This document shows, in pieces, positions 22,982 through 34,120 of a DNA stretch of 64,000 bases. This DNA comes from Cryptomeria japonica (lineage: Eukaryota > Streptophyta > Pinopsida > Cupressales > Cupressaceae). A program made the position numbers and the translations under genes. Where the stretch lies: NCBI RefSeq assembly GCF_030272615.1, contig NC_081414.1:660464438-660528437 (forward strand). Direction: 5' to 3'. The first letter of the stretch is position 1; every line of letters starts with the position of its first letter. Under the pieces are notes generated by a model that saw only the letters and a program-made list of their open reading frames with translations, had not been told where the DNA came from and searched no databases.

Positions 22982-24938
22982 CCTGATATTACCCATAATA
23001 GGGGATTGTTGACAACATTAGCCGAGAGATGGCATAGCGAGCATAACACTTTCCACCTACCCACAGGTGAGATTAGTGTGATGCTTGAGGATGTCTATAG
23101 GATTCTCCACATTTCAGTGACTGATGAGTTAGTTCAGTATGTTTTTCAAGATCGTGGAGGGACAAAGGTGTGCAAAGCCATATTTGGTATTTGGTGATGA
23201 GAGCATTTTGAGAGGAGAGATCCGATGGGAGGATATGATTATGTATTATGAGACTCTCCCTATGATTCTTGTAGGTTTGATTGGGGGATTCATTTGCCCA
23301 GATAGGAGATCTTGAGGTTTTGTTGTTGGTTGGGGTGAGATTCTTTAGAGCATGATGCAGCATCGGACTCGATATGAGTAGGGTGTTTGTATGCTTGCTC
23401 ATTTGTATCATGATCTTCATCAAGTTGGTTTTGATGAGGGTGCTAGTCTATTGATAGGATGCACACTTTTGCAAATCTGGTGCTGGGAGCACATTGCTAT
23501 TAATTAGCCTATTTATCATAGAGTTCGTGGAGAGAGGAACCCATATGTTTATCTATATGAAGGTATCCTTACTCAACATAAGATGGGTAAGATGGAGTAT
23601 TGGCATTGGGTTCTTGATTCACTAGATAGTGTTATTTGGAGACCTTATATCAATTTTGAGCCGTGGATGGATGATGCACATACATTATCATTTATTATGC
23701 AGAGTAGATATCTCATTGGTCAGACTCCATACATTTTTGAGAGATAGTTGATTAGTCGCATTCTGAGATAGTTTGGTATCATTCAACCCATGCCTACTGG
23801 TGTCATGATATATGCATGATGGTACAGAGATAGGCGAGATAGGGGACCTTCTTTTTCATTTGAATTAGCACATGCAAAATTTTTGGCTACTCCTAGGGTG
23901 GCTTATGATATGAGATTGCACATTCTAGATCCTAGGGTTACTGCAGATTATGCTTAGTACATACTTGCACACCCATTTCCTCATATTACTGATCCAACAG
24001 ATCCTCCTCCCAGCTTAGGAGATGAGGATGGCAATTCTGATGATCCAGTTATTAGGAGATAGAGATGGAGACAAGAGCTTAGAGCTGCTCAGGAGGTCGG
24101 AGGTGATGGAGATGAGGGTGGAGATGGAGGTGGTGGCGGTAGGAGACTTGGACAGAGAGGAGGTCGATTGAGAGTCTATGGAGGACCATGTGGACTAGTT
24201 GGTAGAATTGGGAGACCATTTCCCATGGGTGGGAGAGAGGTTGGACGGATTGGGAGGGATATTGGCAAGGAAGGGATGAGATCACCAAGAGGGTTGCCCT
24301 CTATAGGAGGAGGCAAGATGACTAGATTGGATGGGGGTCACAGGAGAGGCATTAATTTTGGTTAGATTCAGCTAGACCCTGGGGTTATTGCAGTGCATGG
24401 TGGAGAGGATGAGGATCCAAAGGATCATGTTCCACTTATTAGATGACAGGTTCTAAGAGCTACTCAGACTAAGATTCCAACAGGTGGACAGGGAGGTGGA
24501 GATGAGGGTATTAGGGTTCATGTGCCACAATAGGAGACCATGGATAGTCTCAGAGCACAAATAAACCATCTTAGAGAACAAGTACATACACTCATGACAG
24601 AGAGAGACAAAGCTATTAGGAGACAATAGGATACTCAGGGCCTCCTTGATCATATTCAGCAGGTTGGATTTGGCATTCTCTCAGCTGATACTATTAGAGC
24701 ATTAGTTTGGGTTGGGAAGGAGACTTCCCATTAGCAACGACTATATGAGGATTTAGTCGCAGAGAGCTAGAGAGCAGGTAGTTATCATACCACTATGAGG
24801 ATGTATACTAGTGGTGGTGGACTCATGAGACCTACTTAGAGGAGTGGTGATCATGGGAGACAAGCATCTGGAGGATCTTCTCACCTACAGCCACAGAGAT
24901 AGATAGAGTCAGGTGGTAGTGGTACAGGACAACCGTGA
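22982..24938 (+). pseudogene. PMD gene of element A, main part (Plant Mobile Domain protein)
   Basis: After the element C TSD the frame continues LLTTLAERWHSE, FHLPTGEISVMLEDVYRIL, matching the conserved start of the Plant Mobile Domain (aminotransferase-like, as in plant MAIN/MAIL1 proteins and many transposons). The C-terminal part includes LQIWCWEHIAI (about 23475) and SVIWRPYINFEPWMDDA (about 23630). A Gly/Arg-rich segment (24110-24360) and a likely coiled coil (MDSLRAQINHLREQVHTL, about 24540) follow, ending at TGA 24936-24938. Many stops and at least one frameshift are present. It runs opposite to gag-pol of element A, downstream of integrase. Its role in the element is unknown. Confidence 0.78.
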
Positions 24939-26796
24939 CTTGACTTTGTATTGATGAGGCATTTGTACTTTTGATCTGATATCATTGTATACTTGGACTT
25001 TTTATTGTTTTTATGATGATCTATATGTAGACATGGACTCTATATGATGATGATCTTTATTTATGAATGTTACTCTATTTTATGATGATGATCTATATGC
25101 ATTGATTATATGGATGATGCTATGATCTTTTCTCTTCATTATGATGATGCTTTATATGATGATGCAATGATAAATGTTTTTTATTTTTTATCTTTGATGA
25201 CCTTGGATGAAAAATTATTACTAACTTTAAATGATATGAATGCAATGATCTATATGGGAATGCAAATGAATGATTATGTAATATGTTATTCAAATGTTTT
25301 TGATTTTTTATCTATAATGCTTATAATGATTATGGAGCTAAGTGCAAAGATGTAACTAAATGATCGTTAATGAAATGATAATGAAAATAATAATGATGAT
25401 ACACTACATGATTAATGAAATGTACTAAATTGAATGCAAACTAATGCAATGATTAAAATACAACTAAATGAAATGGATGATGAAAAAAAATGAATGCACC
25501 TATAATGATCAAATGCAAGTTGTTTTTGTTTGTCCAAGTATACTCAATCTTTATTCATGACCGTTGATCTATGAATGAAATGAGATGCTTATAATGCAAT
25601 GAACATTGAATGCTTATAATGCAGATGAATAATGAGCTAATCTAAAATGATCTAAATAAAAATGATACTGCCATTCTTCATATGCTTGTCTTGTAATAGT
25701 GTTTGATTTCATCATTGAGCTTTAAAATGTTGTAAGAAAATATAGGCAACTTGACATACTGATCCAAGATGACTTGAGTATTTCTTACATGGATTTTGAT
25801 ATAGAAATTTAGTACAAGGAACTTGATATAATGAATCAAGTTGACCTGAGTATTGCTTGCAGAATAGACAAGGATTATCTCCTTTCATGCATGACTTGGA
25901 ACGTCCTCCTTGATCTTTTGCAGATCATATCCTTAGACAAGTACATACTTTATTAAGAGATAAACCACATACAACAATCAAAGAAAATAATCATGCCCCA
26001 TCATAGCTTCTCTAGTCATGGACATCCTTGAGTCACATAGAGTACATGATTAGCAATAAAATCAAGATATAAATACTGAATCTCGCATGTCATTAACATG
26101 TTCTAATGGTCATTAACTGACATAATCATCTTGATGAATGATCTTGGATAATCCTTTATTACTTGCTGGTTGATTCTTCATTTACTGAGTATCACGATTT
26201 AGTTGTCATGAAATGCCTTGATCTTCGTTGCTTTGTTGCTCATTAACTGTTTCAAAACCCTAAGTGTTTTTGGTTTTTCTAAGTTTTCTGAATGTTTTTG
26301 GATTTTCAAAGATTCAAAAGATCACCTTTGCAAAAAGAATTAGGATTTTTCCCCCAATAGAAACAAAAAATTATTATGGATGTATGAATTGACCAAGATC
26401 CAAACCATGGTGGGTTACAAATGCAGATTGATTGATTCTAATAAAATCTAAGACAATGACTACGACAAGTATGTCAAAGATTGATGACTGTTGGTAAGCT
26501 GCATATTTCCTGCTAACGGTTCATTACAATGGATGTGGAAGATGGAATGGATAAGCTAGGAAGCGATAGATTGGATATGATGGAGTGGATAGGTGTGCAA
26601 AGCAATCTCATAGATGGAGGAACTCACTGTTTAGATAGCATTTGTTTACCAGGTTTTCACCATCTAAATTTATTGCATTTTTTTTTATATTTTTCACTGT
26701 TTTATGCTTTTTAGGAATTTTTTGTTTTTTTGATTTTTATTGATTTCTTTAGGACTTTATATGCTTTTGTATTGACTTTTTTTAGGAATTTATATC
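24939..26796. other. Element A spacer between PMD gene and integrase
   Basis: No gene. From 25010 to 25680 it is rich in atgatg/gatgat and aatgat simple repeats. The rest is AT-rich DNA with T runs near 26680-26790. It would hold the 3' ends of two converging transcription units, pol from the right and PMD from the left. Confidence 0.6.
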
Positions 26797-28164
26797 TCAA
26801 GCATAAAAATTCTTAAGATGAATAGAATTGATAGGTTCATCAAACCTATCACCTTCCAAGGTAGATAACTTGTATGCTCCTGAGCCATATGCTGCTACTA
26901 TGACAAAATGTCCTAGCCAATTTGGTTCAAATTTACCCTTCTTTTCTTGATCTTGCCGATTTCTTGGATTCTCCCTTAGAACTATATCTCCTATCTGAAA
27001 AATGTGTGGCTTGACTCTATGATTATAACTTCTTTCCATTCTCTATTGATATACTTTCAAATGATCTATTGCATTTTGGCGACATTCCTGGATCAGTTCA
27101 AGTTCTTGGAGTCTAGAGACTTGTTGTTCTTCCTTTGGTACAAGACCTTTCAAGGAAACCCATAGAGAAGGTATCTCTACTTCTATGGGTAAGATGGCTT
27201 CTAATCCATAGACTAAACATTATGGAGTTGCCCCCATTGGTGTGCGGATGCTGGTTCGGTATGCCCAAAGAGCAGGATTCAGCTGAATGTGCTAGTCTTT
27301 TCCAGCGTCATTGACTATTTTCTTCAAGATTTTCAAGATAGTCTTGTTTGATGCCTCAACTTGACCATTTCCTTGTGGATAATATGGAGTAGAAAACCTA
27401 TATTGGATATGAAACTGCTTACATAGTTCCTTCACATCTTGATTCTTAAATGGTCATCCATTGTCAGTGATAATGGTCATAGGAACTCCATAGTGACAGA
27501 TTATATAATTCAAGATGAATGATGATATTTGTTTTCCTATTACTTTTGTCAAAGGTATTGCTTCAATCCATTTAGTGAAATATTCAGTAGTAGTCAGAAT
27601 GAACATATGTCCATTAGAAGATGAAGGATTTATCTTTCCTACCAAATCAAGGCCCCATTGAGAAAATGGCCATGATCCAGCCATAGGATACAATTCTTGT
27701 GCTAGTGCGTGAATGAGATTCCCATGGATCTGATATTGTTTGCATATTTTGGTATATGTGAATGAAACTCTCTCCATAGTAGGCCAATAGTAACCCATAC
27801 GAAGAAGTTTCTTAGCCAGTGTTAATCCACTTGAGTGTGTGCCACAAATACTTGCATGAACTTCGTTAAGAACTTTTTTAGATTCTTCTTGCTCAAGACA
27901 TCTCAATAAAGTACTATCTAGACCTCTCCTATATAAGGTATCAACAATAATAGTATAGCGGGATGACTGAAGGATAAAATTTCTTCTTTGATTGTGGGAT
28001 AGGTCAGGAGGAAGGATATTCTCTTTTAAGTACTGACAGGTTTGGCCATATAAGGATTGACTCATCCCTGATATATGACAAATCATGTAGGTATGTTGGG
28101 ATTGAATGGTAAGGGTTAAGATATCTTCCACGAGGAATTTGTAATGCTGTTGATTCTCTTGATT
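26797..28164 (-). pseudogene. Element A integrase
   Basis: The minus strand gives an H2C2-type N-terminal region (open 27454-28131), then core motifs WGLDLVGKI, IITDNG and NGQVEASNK, which supply the D, D and E of the catalytic triad. The C-terminal part is open at 26797-27039 (VKPHIFQIGDIVLREN, PNWLGHFVIVAAYGSGAYKL). A TAG follows IITDNG and other stops lie at 27050-27450. It follows the second RNase H, as in gypsy pol. Stops prevent a full protein. Confidence 0.85.
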
Positions 28165-28680
28165 CTACAAGAGAGATGCTATTGTAGCCATTGCATCTGC
28201 TGCTTTATTCTCATTTATTGGGATTTGAGTAAATGATATTTCTGCAAAGTGTTCTTTAAACTCTTCTACCAGCTGTTTGTAGGGCATGAGCTTGTCATCT
28301 TTAGTTTGATAATCATCATTTATTTGGTTGATGATAAGCTATGAATCACCATAAACATGTAATTCCTTGATATTCCATTCAATAGCCATTTTGAGCCCAA
28401 TAGTTAATGTTTCATATTCTGCAGTATTGTTTGTGCATGGAAACCGTAGTCTATATGATTTTGGAATTGTGTGTCCCTGAGGTGTGATGAATAAAATTCC
28501 TGTGCCTAATCCATATTGTGTATAAGAACCATCAAAGTACAATTCCCAAAATTTTGTACTTACTGTCAAAATGTCTACATCAGGAAATTTAATGTGCAAT
28601 GGTATGCCATTTTGTAAAGGAGCTTTAGCTAATTGACAACAATGACATGTCCTTTGATAGATTTTCAATCAACATACTCT
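28165..28680 (-). pseudogene. Element A second (archaeal-type) RNase H
   Basis: The frame reads WELYFDGSYTQYGLGTGI, NNTAEYETLTIGL, LHVYGDS, a stop, then LIINQINDD and a downstream AADA, giving D, E, D and D of an RNase H fold. This extra domain next to the normal RNase H is typical of Tat elements and supports the lineage call. It is interrupted by TAG after GDS. Confidence 0.78.
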
Positions 28681-29936
28681 ATATCAAATTCACTTAGTAT
28701 CATAACCCATTTGGCTAATTTGCCTATCAAAGTTGACTTATTCAACAAATACTTTAGTGGATCTATCTTTACAATTAGATTCACAAAATGAGTCAGCATA
28801 TAATGTTACAACTTCTGAGTTGCAAATACAACTACTAGACATGTCTTCTCTATTGATGTATAATTCAGTTCATAGCTGACAAGTGTTCTACTGATGTAAT
28901 ACACTGCTCTTTATTTTTCTTCTTCATAATGTTGAGCTAGGAGAGTGCCTAATGATACATTTGTTGATGAGATATAGAGAAACAATGGTTTCTCTTTGAT
29001 TGGTGATACCAATACTGGAGGATTCATGAGATATTCTTTGATTTTCATAAAAGACTCTTCACATTTCTGATCCCATTTTAACGAAACATTCTTATGTAGA
29101 AGATGAGTGAATGGATGACATCTATCTGCTAATTGAGAGAAAAATCTTCTGATTGATTGCAATCTTCCTTGTAAAGATCGTAATTGACTTATGTTCCTAG
29201 GTGACTGCATCTCCATGATGGCTTTGACCTTTTCAGGATCTACTTCAATTCCACAGGCTGATATGATGTACCCAAGAAGTTTTCCAAAGGTTACTCCAAA
29301 TGCACATTTCTTTGGATTTAATCTCAACTAATATTTTTCTAGCCTATCAAAGATCTTGCTTAAGATGTTCAAATATTCTTGTGTTGTATGAGATTTTTCA
29401 AGTATATCATCTACATAATCTTCCATAAATGTATGCATCATATCATGGAAAATTGTCGTCATAGCCCTTTGATAAGACGCTCCTGCATTCTTAAGCCCAA
29501 ATGGCATAACATTCCATCAATAATTACCCCATGCACAGGTGAATGTTGTCTTTTCTTGATCTTTAGGGGCGATTCTTATTTGATTGTATCCTGAGAATCC
29601 ATCCATTAATGAAAACATCTCATGCCCTACTGATAAGTCTACAATTATATCAATGTTGGGTAGTGGGAAATCATCTTTGGGACATGTTTTGTTCAAATTT
29701 CTGAAATCAGTGCAGACTCTTATGCTTTTATCTGGCTTTGACACTGGTACAATTATTGAAACCCATTTTGTATAGGCAACATGTCTTATGAAACCCACAT
29801 CTAATAGTTTCTTTAGCTCGGCTTTTACAAGAAGAGGGATGTGTGGATGCATCTTCCTTAGCTTTTTCTTAACTGTTTTTGCTTTTAAATCCACATTGAG
29901 ATGATGCATTATAAGATCTGGATTAATTCCTGGCAT
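28681..29936 (-). pseudogene. Element A reverse transcriptase and first RNase H
   Basis: Open segments at 29517-29936 and 28911-29327 cover most of RT: VGFIRHVAYTKWVSIIVPV, VCTDFRNLNKTCPKDDFPLP, FSLMDGFSGYNQI, then YVDDILEKS (about 29405-29430) with the catalytic Asp pair, and LLGYIISACGIEVDPEK. A degenerate gypsy RNase H follows down to about 28690; its first catalytic Asp seems lost (LYISSTNVSLG). Three or more in-frame stops break it. Confidence 0.87.
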
Positions 29937-29937
29937 G

Positions 29938-31526
29938 TCAGCATAGGACCAAGCAAAATTTATTTGTCTGTCTGAATACTTTTATGTATTCTTTCCTCTC
30001 TTTATCTGATAATGAGGCAACAGAATGAAGTATCTTGGGGTCCTTTGATGTTCCAATGTTTATTGCTTCTGTTGGTTCTATTAGAATAGCAGATCTCTTC
30101 TGAAAATATGTAGGGAGGATGTCAAACTTTCCATCTTCTGGCACCTCCAAGAGGTTTTCACCATCAAATATGTCCTTTATTTTCCCTTTTGATTGATCTA
30201 GTGTTGCCATGAAATGGTTTTCAACACTAGGTCACTTTCCTTGTTTTATTTCAATTTTGCGATTGGAAAGTTTTGCATTCTCCTGACTGCAAGAAACATT
30301 ACTTGATTCTACAATGGAAGATATCTTAGGTGTTATGGGTTCGACAACATTAAGATACATAGCTAAGTCATGATCATTAGAAAAGACATCTAATTCGGTG
30401 TTTTCTAGATTATCCCAATCAATTAGTTTAGGATGAAGAAGGGGTAAGTCATAATCATTGTCATCGTTAGGTGCTTCAAAGTTCATGACATAATGATCAT
30501 AATTTGGCATAGAGTAGGTTCCCAAGTATTCTCCAATTAGTTATAACAAAATCAGTATTAGCATTTTGTAGTTCACACTCAAATGGCTCTTCATCTAACG
30601 TTTGTCTCTTAAACGAATGGATTATATCAACACACACGTCTTTAAAATTGCAAGTTCCTTCTTGATTATTTTTAATAAATTCATTTGCATTTTGAAGTTG
30701 ACATACTTGTGTACATGATATAGAGAATTCTTTTTCTATCTTTTGTCTTCTTTCAAACTCAGCTTCTTCTGAACTAATAGTCAATCCTACTTGACTAACT
30801 CTTAGTTCTTCTATGGTTCTGCCATACCTTGGTACATCTCGCCCTTTATTTGATAAAAATCTAATATTTCCAAATGCTTGATCCATATCCGTTTTTGCTT
30901 CTTGTGGCATTATTTCTTTGTCTTTGTCATCCCCTTTCTTTTTTTGTCTTGTATATGCCTCTTTTCTCTGTGAGTTCTTCTTGTCTGCTTTCTAACTCCA
31001 TCTTTTGTTTTGTAATGAACAAGTCTTCCTTTGTGATAGCTACTTTCTCTTCATTTCTTTCTTCACTTGATATCCTAGATGAGACATTTGGACCCCATTC
31101 ATATTCATTTGAATTTGTCTCTGAACCATTGTCTAGGACTATACCACTATACCACACAGGAATGTTGTATGGTGCAAAAAGTTCCCTAATTTCCGCCATC
31201 TCGATTTTCACTACTTTTGAAATATCTTGTTCAGATTTTGCACTTGCTCATATTCCTTGAACTTGTTGACAGGATTATTCTTTTCTTTTGATTGCAATGT
31301 CTTCTTCTTGTTTCTCATGTTCTTCTTGTTTCTGCTTATTGGCTACTATTTCTGCTGCTTGATGTAGCTTTTCTGGCCATTGTTCTTCTTTAGAGACTAA
31401 TTTATTTCTCCACTTTGGTTGTTGATGATTACATTGCTTTTGATTTGATTTTAGATATCCAAGTCCTGATTTATCTTCTTTAGATTGTGAGTGGGGTAAA
31501 TAGGTTCTGAAATACCTTGACATCAC
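29938..31526 (-). pseudogene. Element A linker between protease and RT
   Basis: Overlapping open segments (31275-31526, 30927-31211, 30497-30910, 30232-30525, 29938-30210) look like one protein broken by frameshifts. They are charged and Glu/Lys-rich, with SKEDKSGLGYL near 31440. The last segment (DILPTYFQKRSAILIEP, then SDKERKEYIKVF) resembles the tether that precedes gypsy RT. Long linkers here are common in Tat elements. No separate function is assigned. Confidence 0.55.
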
Positions 31527-32086
31527 TTACCAATTGGTCCTTTTCCTTCATAACCCATTTTTTGTATGATTTTATAACCCTTGCCATATTGTTCTATGGG
31601 GATATTAACTTCTGCAACTTTTGCTATAGTTTCATTTTCATCTTTGTACAACCAACCAAGAATATCCTTGTCTTTGGTTTCTTCTTCAAGGGTTCCAGCT
31701 CTAACAAATGCTCCGTTAAACATATCTTTTGATTTCTCCAAGGTCTTTGATTGGATATTTGTAGGCTTTCCATATGACTTAGGTGAAAGTGGAAAATTAT
31801 GCAAAGAATATTTTCCCATTCCTTCATCATTCAATTTGATCTTTTTCTCAAAGGTTTCCCATAACTTTTCTTCAATTTCTTTGGTAGGATATATTGATTC
31901 TCTGTTATGTGAAAATCTTGTATCTTGTGTTGGCTTCAGATTATTGCAATATTGGCTAGAGCATGCAATTATAGTGACCTCTTGTCCTTCATGAGGAAAT
32001 TTTACACATTGATGATATGTAGAAGGAACTGCTTGCATGGTGTGAATCCATGGTCTTCCCAGAAGAATGTTGTAAGAGAGGTTCAA
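31523..32086 (-). pseudogene. Element A protease C-terminal part and G-patch domain
   Basis: The open segment of 187 codons starts [19 protein letters not shown], the conserved flap/C-terminal block of gypsy protease. It ends [19 protein letters not shown], which fits the G-patch consensus of Gly residues in an RNA-binding motif. G-patches next to protease are known in some retroviruses and plant gypsy elements, where they are thought to bind RNA or help RT. It joins 32096-32356 after one stop. Confidence 0.75.
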
Positions 32087-32095
32087 ATCTAAAAC

Positions 32096-32717
32096 CTAAC
32101 ATAATGTAATCTTTTCCACAGGTCCTATTTTGATCGGCAACACCACAATTCCTTTAGAAGAATGCTCTACTTCATCATAAGCCTTAATAGTTATTTTCTT
32201 CTTTGGATCTACTTCACTTTTTGAATATCCCAAAGCTTTTATTAAACTTAATACACAAATGTTTAAGCCCTCTCCACCATCTATGAGTAGGCGTTTGACA
32301 CAAGTTTTATTAATGGTGACTTCAACATGTAAAGGAGAATTGTGAGGATCTTGCAAGGACGTGCCATCATTTTTCAGAAAATGATAAGCAATGAGGTGCT
32401 ATAAGGTGTCCCACCATGTTTTGGAACTAATCCACATCCAAGTCTTTTGGAACTGTTGTTTCCACTAAAGATTTTTCCAAAATTTCCTTATGCATAGGTG
32501 AAACTTTGAGAAGTTCCAAAATTGATATTTGAGCGGGTATTCTTTGCAATTTCTCTACTAAATTGTATTGTTGTGAAGTGGATGTTGAGTCTTTTATTAT
32601 AACTGAAAAAGTGACCTTTGCTTTGCTTCTCATAATGACATTGATTGGCTCTGAAGGTGGATTATCTTTAACAATGATGACATTTACCACATCATCATAT
32701 GTATAAGTGTAGCTCAC
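32096..32717 (-). pseudogene. Element A protease, N-terminal part
   Basis: The segment 32427-32717 ends in YNLVEKLQRIPAQISILELL, a block that precedes protease in plant gypsy polyproteins. The segment 32096-32356 has VKRLLIDGGEGLNICVLSLI, where the active-site D-[ST]-G has become D-G-G, so proteolysis is probably lost. A frameshift separates the two. Confidence 0.75.
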
Positions 32718-33247
32718 TTTGGCTTTTCTTTGTCATATTTTGATTGGGATGGTTCACCTTTGTCATAATTTGGAAGTGGAGTTTTGAAAGCTAGGTGAGA
32801 TTCGTTTGTCTTATGGCCATCCACTATGATAAATCCATTATCGATTAGATCTTGGATAAGGTGTTTCAATCTCAGACAATCATTTGTTTTGTGTCCTTTA
32901 TTCCGATGGTAATTACAAAAATGATTGTCATTCCACCAATTAGGATTGACTTGTGGTTCATAACTTGTTGCTTATGGTAAAACAATTAGTTTGTTTTCAA
33001 GAAGAGTTTTTAAAGATGATTCCAATGGTTCTCCAATGTTTGTGAATTTCCTACGAGGATTGGAGAAGAAAGACTTGGTTTTATTGTTTTCTTGATTGTT
33101 ATTGTTTGGGATTTGACTTGATAGATTACAAATTGGTTGTTGTTTTGCAACACTATTATCGTCATTTCCTCCATTGATGACATTCCTATTCTTTAACCAG
33201 AACTTGGGTTTGTCATTGTTACTATTGTTGTTGTTGTAAGAATTATT
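32718..33247 (-). pseudogene. Element A nucleocapsid region
   Basis: An Asn-rich stretch (NNSYNNNNSNN) is followed by FCNYHRNKGHKTNDCLRLKH (about 32870-32930), the C-x2-H-type zinc-finger-like block of Tat gag. TAA at the start and TAA near 32972 break the frame. Confidence 0.7.
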
Positions 33248-34120
33248 TTAAAGTTTTAGCTCTCCTTTCTTTACCATCACGTCTTCTATTTTTAGACCAT
33301 TCTCAATCATCTTGGTGAAGGAGGGAGGACATTGCATTTTTAGTTGATAACTCATTTCACTGATAAGATTATCAATGAATATGTCCATCTTTTCTTGATC
33401 AAGTACATCTCTTGGATACCTATTAAACATCCGTTTCCATCGCTGTAAGAAGATCATAAAAGATTCACCATTCTTTTGTTTAACATTGCATAAATCCAGC
33501 ATTGTTATATCATACCTTACATTGTATGAGTATTGTGAAATAAATCTATTCATGAGTTCTTCAAAAGATTTAATTCTGGATGGTAATCTTGAAAACCATT
33601 CCATTGATTGTCCATTTAAACTCCTAGGGAAAAGACACATCAGGTAAGTTTTGTCATGTGCAAATTCCATACTCATAATACAAAACTCCCTAATGTGATC
33701 CCGAGGATCAGATTTTTCATCGTATTTGTCATATTTATGGATCTCGCAATATTGTGGAAATGGTACCATATTCAAATTTTTATCGAAATGATATGGGCAG
33801 ATATCTTCAAATGAATACTTCTTGGATATTGTTCCATTTTGCATATCTTGTATCTGTTGTTGTAGAGTTTGCATTTGTTGAGTAAGGTTTAACAATGGAT
33901 TATCCATATAGTTTCTCCTTATTTCTTCGTAAGTTATTTTATCACTACGCTCTTTTCTTATGTCATCCTGTTCTTTTCTTGTCTCTTCATGACTTTCTTT
34001 GTTTACATCTTCATTGTTTGGATCATCTGTGTTTTGGGTGTTACTTGCCTCCACATCTTGTTTCAAGCTTTCTATGTTAAAGTCTTGTGGCAATTTAGCT
34101 CTTGATTTTGCCAACATCAA
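33248..34120 (-). CDS. Element A gag, capsid region
   Basis: An open 290-codon segment. Residues 1-85 are acidic and charged; about 85-100 look coiled-coil (LTQQMQTLQQQIQDMQ). From about residue 135 comes the Retrotrans_gag fold: DPRDHIREFCIMSMEFAHD, LNGQSMEWFSRLPSRIKSF, FISQYSYNVRYDITMLDL, FLQRWKRMFNRYP. Gag forms the particle that packages element RNA. The ATG at 34120 may not be the true start, because the leader ORF could extend upstream. The frame stops at 33248, before the nucleocapsid part. Confidence 0.85.
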   Translation of the reverse strand: MMLAKSRAKLPQDFNIESLKQDVEASNTQNTDDPNNEDVNKESHEETRKEQDDIRKERSDKITYEEIRRNYMDNPLLNLTQQMQTLQQQIQDMQNGTISKKYSFEDICPYHFDKNLNMVPFPQYCEIHKYDKYDEKSDPRDHIREFCIMSMEFAHDKTYLMCLFPRSLNGQSMEWFSRLPSRIKSFEELMNRFISQYSYNVRYDITMLDLCNVKQKNGESFMIFLQRWKRMFNRYPRDVLDQEKMDIFIDNLISEMSYQLKMQCPPSFTKMIENGLKIEDVMVKKGELKL

